Positions 17,216-26,208 of a DNA stretch of 64,000 nucleotides are shown here, one piece after another (position 1 is the first letter of the stretch; every line of letters begins with the position of its first letter). The position numbers and the translations under genes are program-made. The notes under the pieces were generated by a model. That model worked only from the letters and a program-made list of their open reading frames with translations, did no database searches and had not been told where the DNA came from. This stretch comes from Streptomyces aureus (GTDB lineage Bacteria > Actinomycetota > Actinomycetes > Streptomycetales > Streptomycetaceae), in contig NZ_JNZD01000009.1 in assembly GCF_000725495.1 (NCBI RefSeq), positions 175,889 to 239,888 of the forward strand, in the 5' to 3' direction.

Positions 17216-18499
17216 TCACAGTCCGCCATCGGGGACGCCCGGCTCCGTCCGCCCCTCCTGAGGGAGCGTCAGCGTCGCCACCGCCCCGCCGTCCGGGGCA
17301 TTGGCGAACTCCAGCCGGGCACCGAGGACCTCCGCCTGGCCGAGCGCGATGGTCAGGCCGAGTCCGTGCCCGGTCGCGCCGCCCTCGGTGCGGAACCGCT
17401 GCGGGCCGTGTTCCACCAGGTAGGCGGGGTAGCCGCTCCCGTGGTCCCGGACGGTGACGACCGGGCCGTCGACGGTCAGCACCACCGGGTCCCCGCCGTG
17501 CTTGTGGGCGTTCGCCACCAGATTGCCGAGCACCCGCTCCAGCCGGCGCCGGTCGGTCTCGACCCGCGCGTCCCGCACCGCCCGGACCTCGGTGTCGGTC
17601 CCCGACGCCCGCACCACCCGTTCGGCCAGCGGCACCAGCGGCTCCGAGTCCAGCTCCAGACGTTCGGTACGGGCGTCGAGCCGGGAGATCTCCAGCAGGT
17701 CCTCGGTGAGGGTGCGCAGCGTGGCGACCCGGTCGCGCACCAGCTCCGTCGGCCGCCCCGGCGGGAGCAGTTCGGCCGCCGCGTGCAGCCCGGTCAGCGG
17801 AGTGCGCAGCTCGTGCGCCACGTCCGCCGTGAACCGCTGCTCGCTCAGCAGCTTCGCCTGGAGCGACGAGGCCATCGTGTCGAGCGCTCCGGCGACCGCG
17901 GCCACCTCGTCCTGCGGGCGCGTCGGGTCCTGGGCGCGGGGGTCGTTGACACGCGCGTCCAGATCGCCCGCGCTGATCCGCCGCGCCACCCGCGCGGTCG
18001 CGTGCAGCCGCCGCGTCACCCGGGTCACCGCGAACACGCCCACCAGCAGGGTCACGCCGATCGCCAGCGCCGACGACCACACGATCGCCCGGTCGAGGGC
18101 GTCGATGGCGTGCGCGCCCTGGGCGTAGTCGAACTGGACCGCCAGCGCGCGCCCTCCGCCGGCCGGCCCGGCCGCCCACATCGTGGGGTGCGCGTCGTGC
18201 TCGCCGACCATCGTGCCCCGCTTCCCCTCCGCCGCCAGTCTCCGCAGCCGCGGGGGCAGCCCGGGCGGGTCGACACCCGCGTCCGGCGGCAGCCGCTCGC
18301 CCGCCTCGTAGGCCGCCGTGACGTCGGCGAGCCGCCCGAGCGCACGGTCGCGGGCCTCGCCGACGGTCTGGTCGGTCACCGAGACGTGCACGAGGGCGCC
18401 GAGCAGGGCGACGAGACAGCAGCACATCACCGCGATGAACGCCGCCGCCTTCCAGGTGAGGGTGGCGGTCCAGTGCGGCAGCCGCAGCGACGGCCTCAT
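17216..18499 (-). CDS. Sensor histidine kinase
   Basis: A 427-residue two-transmembrane sensor kinase (membrane segments at about 18-40 and 139-160). A HAMP linker is followed by an H-box (FTADVAHELRTPLTG, His229) and N, G1 and G2 boxes (NLVANAHKHGG, VRDHGSGYP, GHGLGLTIALG). Its ATG overlaps the upstream lipoprotein stop by four bases, so the two are coupled. No response-regulator gene lies next to it, unlike the CseA-CseB-CseC or AfsQ arrangements this pairing resembles. The partner must be encoded elsewhere. Confidence 0.9.
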   Translation of the reverse strand: MRPSLRLPHWTATLTWKAAAFIAVMCCCLVALLGALVHVSVTDQTVGEARDRALGRLADVTAAYEAGERLPPDAGVDPPGLPPRLRRLAAEGKRGTMVGEHDAHPTMWAAGPAGGGRALAVQFDYAQGAHAIDALDRAIVWSSALAIGVTLLVGVFAVTRVTRRLHATARVARRISAGDLDARVNDPRAQDPTRPQDEVAAVAGALDTMASSLQAKLLSEQRFTADVAHELRTPLTGLHAAAELLPPGRPTELVRDRVATLRTLTEDLLEISRLDARTERLELDSEPLVPLAERVVRASGTDTEVRAVRDARVETDRRRLERVLGNLVANAHKHGGDPVVLTVDGPVVTVRDHGSGYPAYLVEHGPQRFRTEGGATGHGLGLTIALGQAEVLGARLEFANAPDGGAVATLTLPQEGRTEPGVPDGGL

Positions 18500-19767
18500 G
18501 ACGTGCTCGCGGACGGAGAGAGGGCGGGGGAGGGGGCCGGGGAGGCGCGGCGTGCGGACCGGGACGTCGGCGGTGGGGCTCCGCGGGCGGAGCGGGACGT
18601 CGTGGGGGAGGTCCGGTGTGCGGACGGGGACGGGGACGGGGATGGGGGCGGGGGCGGTGCCGGTGCGGGTGAGGTCTCGCGTGCGGAGGGAGGCGGCGTC
18701 GGAGCGGGCGACCCCGGCCCGGTCGGTGACGCGGGCGGTCCGACCCGCAGGATCTCGTCGCGGGTCGCCAGCATGGCGTTCTGCTGCGGGTCCCAGGACC
18801 AGACGGTACGGAACTCGTAGCCCGGCAGGGTCGAGGGCGAGCGGATGATCACCTCGCGGCCCGCCAGCTCCACGCTGAGCACACTGTCCGCGGTCCCCAT
18901 GACCTGCACCAGCCGGTGACCGATGAACGTGTACACGCGTACCGCCAGCTGGTGGGCGGGGAAGCGGATGCCGAGCACCATGTCGGCCTTCCCGTCGCCG
19001 GTCAGGTCGCGGTAGTACGCCCGCAGGACCGGACACCTCGCGCCCCGGGCCCCTGGCTGCCCGCAGTCCGCCAGCAGCCGGGCGGTCTCGGCGTACGCCG
19101 CGTGCGGTCCCCGGTACTCGTCCGGATGGGCCGCGACCTCGGCGCGTACGACCGCGACCGGGTCCAGGGCGCGGACGTCGTCCCCGGGAGCCGTGACCCC
19201 CTTGACGGTCTCTGTGTCGGCCTCGCCGTAGTCGACGGCCGGCGTCGAGGCGGGCGGGAGCAGCGGCCACAGCCTGGTCGGGCCGACGGCGGTGGGGGTC
19301 GCGCCGGCGCCACGCAACTCTCCGGAGTCCCCGCAGCCCGCCAGGGCGGCGACCAGCGCGAGGGCGAGGGCGGCGGTGACGAGGGTGGTTCGGAGGGTGC
19401 GGCTGGCCGCGGGGGCTCCGAGTGGGGTCCGGCCGGTCCCGGGAGCTCCGAGCGCGGTCCGGCCGGTCCCGGGGGCTCCGAGCGCGGTCGGGCGGGTCCC
19501 GGGGGTGCGGCTTGGTCCGGCGGTGCTGTGGACGGTGCGGTCGGATCTGGGGGCGCGGATTGGTCCGGCAGTGCCGTGGACGGTGCGGCCGGTCCCGGGG
19601 GTTCCGCCGAACCGGGTGGTCCGGCGGGTGCCTCCGTACGCGCGCCCGTGTCCGGACTCAGGCTCACGCCGGGGCTCGGGCCCGCTCCGGGGCTCAGGCC
19701 GGTGTCCGGGCTCACGCCCGTACCCGGGCCCGCGCCCGTACCCGCGCGTGAGGCGGCTGTGGATCAC
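18496..19767 (-). CDS. Lipoprotein cotranscribed with sensor kinase
   Basis: The conserved core starts with a hydrophobic stretch and lipobox (ALVAALAGC). A repeat-like VLRAYYRDLTGDGKADMVLGIRF domain (FG-GAP/VCBS-like) follows, and then a Pro/Ser-rich tail. The frame extends about 130 residues upstream of the signal sequence as Gly/Arg/Thr repeats encoded by 33-base DNA repeats. The true start is probably inside this extension, but no clear ribosome site decides it. Four-base overlap with the kinase suggests it modulates that kinase, as CseA does for CseC; this is an analogy, not a demonstrated role. Confidence 0.7.
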   Translation of the reverse strand: MIHSRLTRGYGRGPGYGREPGHRPEPRSGPEPRREPESGHGRAYGGTRRTTRFGGTPGTGRTVHGTAGPIRAPRSDRTVHSTAGPSRTPGTRPTALGAPGTGRTALGAPGTGRTPLGAPAASRTLRTTLVTAALALALVAALAGCGDSGELRGAGATPTAVGPTRLWPLLPPASTPAVDYGEADTETVKGVTAPGDDVRALDPVAVVRAEVAAHPDEYRGPHAAYAETARLLADCGQPGARGARCPVLRAYYRDLTGDGKADMVLGIRFPAHQLAVRVYTFIGHRLVQVMGTADSVLSVELAGREVIIRSPSTLPGYEFRTVWSWDPQQNAMLATRDEILRVGPPASPTGPGSPAPTPPPSARETSPAPAPPPPPSPSPSPSAHRTSPTTSRSARGAPPPTSRSARRASPAPSPALSPSASTS

Positions 19768-20055
19768 TGCGCTCCCGGGTCCGGGCCGCCCCGTCCGCCG
19801 GCGCCGTCACGGCCCCACCGCACGAGACCGGCAAGGGGAAGGACGCCGTCCGCGCCGTCCGCGGGATGACCGCCGAGCGCGGCCACGCCCCGGTGAGCGG
19901 GCCCGGCACGGGTCGGCCGGCCGACCCGTACCCATATTCACTCAGAGATCCTTTATGCCCGCACGAACGCGAGCCGCGCCCACTCGTGCCTGCCCACGCC
20001 CGTTCGCACCCTCGCCGCCGCGTCCCCCGTCCCCTGCCTCTGGGCCCTGCCCCGC

Positions 20056-20562
20056 CTACTCCGCCAGTTCTTCTAGAAGGCGTGCCGTGGGGAGCCCGGC
20101 CCGCAGGTACTCCACGAACAGTTCGTTGTGCAGTGCCCAGGGTGAGCGCCGGGCCCGGATCAGCCGGATCGCGTCGTCGGCGGAGTGCCCCGCCAGGATG
20201 AGCGCGTGCGCGACGACCAGCCCCGAGCGGTTGTACCCGTGATGACAGCGGACGAGCACCCTGCGCCCGTCCTCCAGCGCGTCGTCGGCGGCCCGCGCGA
20301 GCCGCATGACCCCCGTGAGCTGCGTACCGTCCAGCGGCCCGTCCGGGATCGGCCACACATGGTGCTCGACCCCCGGATCGGGCCCGTGCCCCGGCCGCCG
20401 CAACAGCGTCAGGACCAGGTCGAACTCATCGTGTACGACGACGGATTGCGGCTGACCCGAACGTCCCGCGCATTCGTGGCCGCCCATCCACAGGCCGGGC
20501 ACGATTTCACTCCACGGGCTGTCCGGGGACGGAACATCCGGATACCTTCTGCGAGTTCGCAA
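20056..20562 (-). CDS. Dual-specificity/tyrosine phosphatase-like protein
   Basis: A 168-residue phosphatase with the CX5R signature in VRCHHGYNRSGLVVAHAL (Cys106, Arg112) and the N-terminal PWSEIVPGLWMGG typical of small dual-specificity phosphatases. No ATG or GTG precedes the conserved region. TTG at 20562 follows GGGAGG by five bases, and this decides the start. It is divergent from the NERD-like gene at 20662. It would hydrolyse phosphotyrosine or related phosphoesters in the cytoplasm. Confidence 0.82.
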   Translation of the reverse strand: MRTRRRYPDVPSPDSPWSEIVPGLWMGGHECAGRSGQPQSVVVHDEFDLVLTLLRRPGHGPDPGVEHHVWPIPDGPLDGTQLTGVMRLARAADDALEDGRRVLVRCHHGYNRSGLVVAHALILAGHSADDAIRLIRARRSPWALHNELFVEYLRAGLPTARLLEELAE

Positions 20563-20661
20563 CGGCGCCTCCCACCCAACTGCCCCAACTCCTGCCAAAG
20601 GTAACCGGGTTCTTGCCCCTGGAGCACCCCGCCTGTTCCCATGGTCATGGGGTGATGGTGC

Positions 20662-21465
20662 ATGAACGGACTGCGCGTCGTACCGGCCCGGCGTCATGGA
20701 CAGGAGCGTCTGTACGTGTGCCTGACCGACGGCAGGAGCGTCGCCTGGTACGACCGTGACACGGCCAGGGTCAATCTGCTCAGCGAGGACCGGCGCGAGG
20801 ACGTGCTGGATGTCCTGGGCCCCTTCCTGACCGGCCCGGTGACCGTCGGACCACCGCCCGTCCCGACCCCGGCCGAGCTGGCCCGCCTGGCCCTGCACCC
20901 GGACGACGACCTCGCGCCGAACCGGCCCGGCGAGGCCCTGCTGGCCGACCTCGACCGGGACCCGGGCCCCGTCCGCCGGCTGCGACCCGACCCGCGCCGC
21001 CGCGCGCTCGCCGCCGAGCAGACCGTCGGCGCGGCCCTGGAGCCGCTGGAGGGCGGCGGCTGGCACGCGCTGCATTCGATCCCCCTCCCCGGGGGCGACC
21101 GTATCCACCACCTCCTGATCGGCCCGGCCGGTCTCTTCTGCCTCCACGCCCTGTACGCCCACAAGCAGCGCGTCCTGGTCGGCGACCCGACGGTCACCGT
21201 CGGACGCCGGGAGCCCCGTCCGCTGCTGCGCCGGATCCGCGCCGACGCCGACCGCGCGTCCCACGCCCTGACGGCCGAGGTCCGTGCCGTCCTCGTCGTG
21301 GCCGGCCCCGCCCGCCTGGACACACCGGCACTGCCGCGCGGGGTCCGGGTCCTGCGCGACACCGACCTCGCGGGCCTCGGGCGGCTCGGCGGGGTGCTCA
21401 AACCGGCGGACATCGAGGCCCTGCACGCGATGGCCCGCGACCGGCATACGTGGCTGCGGGTGTGA
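20662..21465 (+). CDS. Degenerate NERD-like protein
   Basis: A 267-residue protein clearly related in layout to the element-borne NERD protein at 62184. Both share an N-terminal TDGRSVAWYDRDTARVNLL-type domain, an NRPGE(A/S)LL linker and a C-terminal nuclease-related domain. Here the conserved D-H-L-L-I-G-P segment reads IHHLLIGPAGLF and the later T-K is replaced by A-L (CLHALYAHKQ). The metal-binding residues expected of a nuclease-like NERD fold therefore look lost. It is probably a non-catalytic relative. Confidence 0.72.
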   Translation: MNGLRVVPARRHGQERLYVCLTDGRSVAWYDRDTARVNLLSEDRREDVLDVLGPFLTGPVTVGPPPVPTPAELARLALHPDDDLAPNRPGEALLADLDRDPGPVRRLRPDPRRRALAAEQTVGAALEPLEGGGWHALHSIPLPGGDRIHHLLIGPAGLFCLHALYAHKQRVLVGDPTVTVGRREPRPLLRRIRADADRASHALTAEVRAVLVVAGPARLDTPALPRGVRVLRDTDLAGLGRLGGVLKPADIEALHAMARDRHTWLRV

Positions 21466-21508
21466 GGCGGGGTGGCTGCTGTCCGACGGCGGGCCGGGTT
21501 GCTCCCCG

Positions 21509-21640
21509 GCGTTCAGGGCAGCCGACCGGCACGCTTCTGGGCGTTCAGGGCAGCCGACCCGCACGCTCCTGGGCGGTCAAGGCAGTCGACCGGCACGCTC
21601 CTGGGCGGTCAAGGCAGCCGACCGGCACGCTCCGGCTCGA
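21509..21640. repeat. Four 32-bp tandem repeats
   Basis: Four copies with exact 32-base spacing (anchors at 21519, 21551, 21583 and 21615), each containing CAGCCGACCGGCACGCT or a one-base variant. The last copy encodes the final codons (RAGRLP) of the LigD-polymerase-like gene, so the array looks like repeated duplication of that gene's 3' end. Confidence 0.85.
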
Positions 21641-22490
21641 ACAGCGGGGCCAGAAGGTCGCCGAAATCCCGTACCCGGGGAGCGATGTCCGTCGCCCGGA
21701 ACGTGAGTTCGGCGGCCGAGCCGCATCCCTCGACCTCCTCCCACGTCACCGGCGCGGACACGGTCGGCTCCGCCCGGGCCCGTAGCGTGTAGGGGGTCGC
21801 GGTGGTCTTGCGGCCGGCGTTCTGACTCCAGTCGACGAACACCTTCCCGCGCCGCAGGCTCCGCGTCATCCGGTGCACGACCAGCCTCGGGAGCGCCTTC
21901 TCCGCCTCCACGGCCAGCTCCTTCGCGTACGCGCTGACGTCGGCGGACGGGGTCGGCGCGACGGCGGCGAGCAGATGCAGCCCCTTCGACCCGGACGACT
22001 TCGCGTACGCCTCGATCCCGTCGGCGGCCAGCCGCTCGCGCAGCCACAGCGCCACCTCGCAGCACTCCACGACCGTCGCCGGCTCGCCGGGATCGAGGTC
22101 GAAGACGATCCGGTCGGCGATCCCGGGCGTACCGATCGTCCACTGCGGGGTGTGGAACTCCGTCACGAGGTTCGCCGCCCACATGAGCGAGGCCAGATCC
22201 TGGACGAGGACCATGCGCGCGGGCCCCTCGGTGCGCGGAACCTCGGCGGTGGTGACCCAGGCGGGTGTACCGGGCGGGACGTTCTTGGTGAAGAAGACCT
22301 GCCCGTCCGGGCCGTCGGGGTAGCGCAGGAAGGAGACGGGCCGGTCCCGCAGATGGGGGAGCAGGACGTCCGCCACCGTGGCGTAGTAGTGCAGCACCTC
22401 GCCCTTGGTGAATCCGGTGGCCGGGTGGAGGACCTTGTCGAGATTGGTGAGCGCGAGCCTCCTGCCCTCCACCTCCGTGATCGGCGTCAT
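21609..22490 (-). CDS. LigD-type polymerase/primase (NHEJ)
   Basis: A stand-alone archaeo-eukaryotic-primase-type polymerase domain of about 293 residues, as in LigD. The catalytic DxD is in IVFDLDPG and the Ser/His-containing motif is SGSKGLHLLAAV. These enzymes fill in ends with ribonucleotides during Ku-dependent end joining. It is divergent from the Ku gene, the conserved NHEJ arrangement of Streptomyces. ATG 22490 begins the conserved MTPITEVEGRRLALTNLDKVL; a GTG nine codons upstream is possible. No ligase domain is attached. Confidence 0.9.
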   Translation of the reverse strand: MTPITEVEGRRLALTNLDKVLHPATGFTKGEVLHYYATVADVLLPHLRDRPVSFLRYPDGPDGQVFFTKNVPPGTPAWVTTAEVPRTEGPARMVLVQDLASLMWAANLVTEFHTPQWTIGTPGIADRIVFDLDPGEPATVVECCEVALWLRERLAADGIEAYAKSSGSKGLHLLAAVAPTPSADVSAYAKELAVEAEKALPRLVVHRMTRSLRRGKVFVDWSQNAGRKTTATPYTLRARAEPTVSAPVTWEEVEGCGSAAELTFRATDIAPRVRDFGDLLAPLFEPERAGRLP

Positions 22491-22552
22491 ACGATGACAA
22501 TCCCACGAAACCGTCACGAACCCTGCTCAAAGTGATCGGAAGGGTGCTGCAC

Positions 22553-23710
22553 GTGCGATCCATATGGAACGGCGCCATCTCCTTCGGCCTGGTCAGCATC
22601 CCCATCAAGGTCATGAACGCCACGGAGAGCCACGCGATCTCCTTCCGCCAGATCCACCTCGACGACGGCGGCCGCATCCGCTACCGCAAGGTCTGCGAGC
22701 TGGAGGACAGCGAGGTCACGTCCGCGGAGATCGGCAAGGCGTACGAGGACGCGGACGGCACCCTGATCCCGATCACCGACGAGGACCTGGCCTCGCTGCC
22801 CCTCCCGACCGCCCGCACGATCGAGATCGTGGCCTTCGTCCCCGCGGACCGCATCGACCCGCTCCAGATGGACACGGCGTACTACCTGGCCGCGAACGGC
22901 GTCCCGGCCGCCAAGCCGTACGTCCTGCTGCGCGAGGCCCTCAAGCGCAGCCGGAAGGTCGCCGTCGCCAAGTTCGCGCTGCGCGGGCGGGAGCGGCTCG
23001 GCATGCTGCGCGTCGTCGACGACGTCATCGCGATGCACGGCCTGCTCTGGCCGGACGAGATCCGCGCCACCGACGAGGTCGCCCCCGACGACGCCGTCAC
23101 GGTCCGCGACAAGGAACTCGACCTGGCCGACGCCCTGATGGACATGCTCGGCGAGGTCGACCTGGAAGACCTGCACGACGACTACCGCGAGGCCGTCGAG
23201 GAACTCGTCACCGCCAAGGCCGAGGGCCACGAGGCACCAGCGGCGCCCTCCGACGAGGACTCCGGCGGCAAGGTGCTGGACCTGATGGCGGCCCTGGAGA
23301 AGAGCGTGCGCGCGGCCAAGGAGTCGCGGGGCGGGGAGGCCGAGGACGGCGCCGCGACCGGCGGCCGGGACGCCGAGGTCACCCCACTGCAGTCCGGCAA
23401 GACGGCGTCCCGGCGGTCGACCCCGGCGCCGAAGGAGGTCGGCGGCAAGAAGTCGACGTCCGCCGCGAAGAAGACGGCGGCGAAGAAGACGACGGCGAGG
23501 AAGTCGACGGCGAAGTCGACGGAGACGGCCTCGGGAACGGAGGCCCGGACCGCGAAGCGGGCCGCCCGGAGCACGGCGAAGGAGTCCGACGACACGGGAT
23601 CCTCCCGGACGGCGGCCAAGAAGACCGCGGCGAAGAAGACGACCGCCAAGAAGACGACGGCGAAGACGGCGGCCAAGAAGACGGCGTCACGCAAGCGGGC
23701 GTCGGCCTGA
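22553..23710 (+). CDS. ku: Ku DNA end-binding protein with basic tail
   Basis: A 385-residue bacterial Ku that binds double-strand break ends and recruits the LigD-type polymerase and ligase. GTG 22553 gives the standard start RSIWNGAISFGLVSIPIKV and follows GGAAGG by nine bases. The Ku core spans about residues 1-260. The last 100 or so residues are a Lys/Ala/Thr-rich tail (KKTAAKKTTAKK-like repeats) resembling histone H1, seen in other Streptomyces Ku proteins and likely to bind DNA. Confidence 0.95.
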   Translation: MRSIWNGAISFGLVSIPIKVMNATESHAISFRQIHLDDGGRIRYRKVCELEDSEVTSAEIGKAYEDADGTLIPITDEDLASLPLPTARTIEIVAFVPADRIDPLQMDTAYYLAANGVPAAKPYVLLREALKRSRKVAVAKFALRGRERLGMLRVVDDVIAMHGLLWPDEIRATDEVAPDDAVTVRDKELDLADALMDMLGEVDLEDLHDDYREAVEELVTAKAEGHEAPAAPSDEDSGGKVLDLMAALEKSVRAAKESRGGEAEDGAATGGRDAEVTPLQSGKTASRRSTPAPKEVGGKKSTSAAKKTAAKKTTARKSTAKSTETASGTEARTAKRAARSTAKESDDTGSSRTAAKKTAAKKTTAKKTTAKTAAKKTASRKRASA

Positions 23711-23825
23711 AGGCGAACGACGATTCTGCTGCGGCCGGCGGCCTGAAGGCGAACGGCAACTCTGCTGAGGCCGGCGCCCGTTGACTGCCGACTCGCCACC
23801 CGGACATGGGCCGTTGGCCTTCGCC

Positions 23826-24386
23826 TCACCACCCGAGCAGATGCACCAGCACTCCGCACACGAGGAGGAGCGAGGCGATCTGGGCGATGGCCCAGGAGAG
23901 CCGGTAGCTGAGCGTCCGCTGGTTCCGGACCTCCAGCAGCCGGGGAAAGATCTCGCCGGGGTGCTCCAGGTCGTAGGTGTCGGTCCAGTGCACCGAGACC
24001 ACCATCAGGCTCAGCGCCCCGGACAGCCCGCTCGCGACGAGCGCCGCGACCAGCAGCGCCGTGGACCCCGTACCCCCGGGGAGGACGGTCAGCACGACGG
24101 AGGCGGCGGCGACGAGGAAGCCGTCGTAGGCGAGGAGCACCTGCGCCTTGGAGTCCAGGACGCTCAGACACGCGTACAGATAGTCGTGCGCGTACATGTC
24201 CTTGGGTTCGGGCTGAAGCCGCTTGAGCGCCTCCAGATGGGCCCGGGAGGACGCGGGCCCCGCGAAGATCCCTTGCCGCAGCCAGGACCGCATCCGCCTC
24301 GCCTCCCCGAGCACCGCGCCGCATCCCCGGTCGAGCATGCCCACGAGACCCGGCCCGGCACGCACGCGGGCACGTACCTGCGGCAT
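23826..24386 (-). CDS. Small membrane protein, Pycsar-effector-like transmembrane module (tentative)
   Basis: A 186-residue protein. A conserved amphipathic N-terminal segment (YAHDYLYACLSVLDSKAQVLLAYDGF) leads into two hydrophobic hairpin segments, a polar loop (HWTDTYDLEHPGEIFPRLLEVRNQRT) and a final pair of membrane segments. This layout resembles the membrane part of Pycsar-associated effectors (PycTM), but no cyclase gene is nearby, so a housekeeping role is possible. Start ATG 24386 lacks a clear ribosome site; internal ATGs are alternatives. Confidence 0.5.
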   Translation of the reverse strand: MPQVRARVRAGPGLVGMLDRGCGAVLGEARRMRSWLRQGIFAGPASSRAHLEALKRLQPEPKDMYAHDYLYACLSVLDSKAQVLLAYDGFLVAAASVVLTVLPGGTGSTALLVAALVASGLSGALSLMVVSVHWTDTYDLEHPGEIFPRLLEVRNQRTLSYRLSWAIAQIASLLLVCGVLVHLLGW

Positions 24387-24504
24387 GTCTACGGCGGTGT
24401 CGGTAGGGGGAGGTCCGGCAGGACGAGGAGGAGAACGGCGCGGGCGCGGCGGATGGGGGCGCGCCGGGATCAGGAACGGTCCGGGACCCAAGGCACGTCG
24501 GGAC

Positions 24505-24612
24505 CCCGACGGAGCCCTCGGCTCCGACGGAGCTCTCGGCCCCGACGAAGCCCTCGGCCCCGACGAAGCCCTCGGCCCCGACGGGGTTTTAGGCCCCCGA
24601 CGGAGCCTGCCG
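24505..24612. repeat. 18-bp tandem repeats
   Basis: About six copies of an 18-base unit around CCCGACGAAGCCCTCGGC, with exact 18-base spacing from 24505 onward. They lie in the 286-base gap before the GNAT gene, which otherwise shows nothing recognisable. Confidence 0.85.
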
Positions 24613-24672
24613 TCCGCAGCGACCAAGTGACCAAGTGACCATGCTGCACCGCCCCCATGCCAAGATCGCCCC

Positions 24673-25209
24673 GTGAGTGATCCCGTGAGCGATCCCGTGA
24701 GCGATCTCGAATTCCGTCGGGCGGCCGGCGAAGACGTCTCGACCCTCGTACGCCTGCGGGACGACGCCGCCCGCTGGATGAACGCCCGCGGCACCACCGG
24801 CCAGTGGCAGCCCGGGGAGCTGGGGGAGGACCACTTCCGCCGGGTGATGCGGGACGGGGAGGTCTGGCTCGCGGAGATCGAGGGCCGGACGGTGGGCGCC
24901 TGGGAGCTGTGGTGGTCGGACCCGGACGCCTGGGGCCCGCAGTCCCCGACCGCCGGATACGTACACCGCCTGATGACCGACCACGCCCGCGTCCCGGCGG
25001 GAACGGGCCGCACCCTGCTGCTGGCCGCCGAGCGCCGCGTGGCCGAGACGGGCCGCACCCTGAGCCGCCTCGACTGCCTGGCGGGCAACGACCGCCTGAC
25101 CGGCTACTACCTCAAGGCGGGCTACCAGGTCGTGGGCCACAAGGAGGGCAAACCCCAGCCGGGCGGCCTCCCGAAGTCGTTCACGCTGCTGGAGAAGCGG
25201 CTGGGGTGA
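24673..25209 (+). CDS. GNAT-family N-acetyltransferase
   Basis: A 178-residue acetyl-CoA-dependent acetyltransferase. The core runs from EFRRAAGEDVSTLVRLRDD to a C-terminal LSRLDCLAGNDRLTGYYLKAGYQVVG, where the NxxxxxYYxxxGF-like motif is typical of GNATs. The acetyl-CoA loop is the region around VPAGTGRTLLLAAERRV. The start is repeated: a 12-base GTGAGCGATCCC-type unit occurs three times, giving three in-frame GTG codons (24673, 24685 and 24697). The substrate is unknown. Confidence 0.88.
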   Translation: MSDPVSDPVSDLEFRRAAGEDVSTLVRLRDDAARWMNARGTTGQWQPGELGEDHFRRVMRDGEVWLAEIEGRTVGAWELWWSDPDAWGPQSPTAGYVHRLMTDHARVPAGTGRTLLLAAERRVAETGRTLSRLDCLAGNDRLTGYYLKAGYQVVGHKEGKPQPGGLPKSFTLLEKRLG

Positions 25210-25290
25210 AGCGGCGGTCCCCTTCGGCACCGAAACGGGAACCGGCTCAGCCTTGCCCGCCACGGACGAGAGCACCGCAAACCGCCTCGA

Positions 25291-26055
25291 CTACTGCGAG
25301 TTGTACGCCTTGATGCTCACCGCAGGGCCGTAGGAGTTGCGGGCCACCGCGGCGGCGGCCTTCCCGGCCACATGGACGACAGCGGTGCCATGGGCAGGGA
25401 CCTCGGTCAGGCCGCCGATCGGGGTGACCTCGATCGCCTGCTGGGTGACGCCCTTGGGCGGCTGGTCCCACAGAACGTAGGCGATCCGCACGGAGACGGG
25501 GATGTCGTCCTCGTTGGTCAGCCTGACCGCCGAGAAGCGCTCGAACTTGGTGATCTCGCGCCCGTGGCCGTCGAGAGCCTGGGTCGTGACCTCGTGCAGT
25601 CCCGCGGGTACGGAAGCGATGGACGTGCGCCGCACGGTGACCCGGACGTCTGCCACCTCGTGCTTGCCCGGACCGGAGAAGCGCAGGATGTCGAGGCTCG
25701 ATCCGTACGGCGTCACCAGCTCCCCGCGGTCGCTCCCGTAGATCGTGCTTACCTTCACGCCGTGCAGCACGTGGTGATGCTTGTCCAGCGCCTCGAACGA
25801 GAGCACCGGGACAACGGAGGCTGGCAGATCGTTGGTGATCTGCAGGGTCTGATTCATGGTCTCGTCCACGCCGGAGTCGCCCACGTAGTCGAACGACAGC
25901 CCCGTGGCCCCGAAGTTCTCGTCGTCGGAGCGCCCGGAACCGCTCGTGGCCCGGCCCTTCCCCGTGTCCGCGCCCGGTCCACAACCGGTCAGAAGCGCCC
26001 CGCCCGCGACCATGGCCACGCACGCGGCAGCCAGTCTTCGTCGGCCCACCTTCAC
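25291..26055 (-). CDS. Lipoprotein of unknown function
   Basis: A 254-residue exported lipoprotein with signal peptide VGRRRLAAACVAMVAGGALLTGC. GTG 26055 follows AGGGAGGGG by six bases. The mature protein is all-beta in character (two Ig-like halves, LQITNDLPASVVPVLSFEALDKHHHV and FSAVRLTNEDDIPVSVRIAYV), similar to actinomycete surface lipoproteins without a known role. It is the last clearly chromosomal gene before the island boundary. Confidence 0.8.
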   Translation of the reverse strand: MKVGRRRLAAACVAMVAGGALLTGCGPGADTGKGRATSGSGRSDDENFGATGLSFDYVGDSGVDETMNQTLQITNDLPASVVPVLSFEALDKHHHVLHGVKVSTIYGSDRGELVTPYGSSLDILRFSGPGKHEVADVRVTVRRTSIASVPAGLHEVTTQALDGHGREITKFERFSAVRLTNEDDIPVSVRIAYVLWDQPPKGVTQQAIEVTPIGGLTEVPAHGTAVVHVAGKAAAAVARNSYGPAVSIKAYNSQ

Positions 26056-26208
26056 AACCGTCCCCTCCCTGTCGATCACTCCTGGCGGGAAGGTATACGA
26101 CCGCACCCCACGGCCCCGCGGCATTTTCGCCCCGACCGTTCCGGCTGCTCCAGCGCAGAGCGGGCGACAGCGGTCGGGATCGCGAGCCGATGGGCCGGGA
26201 CCGCACGT

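Noticed and set aside
18496..19767. Reading the full Gly/Arg-rich N-terminal extension as part of the lipoprotein with certainty
   Set aside because: A lipobox normally sits within the first 40 residues; the start is left open rather than asserted.
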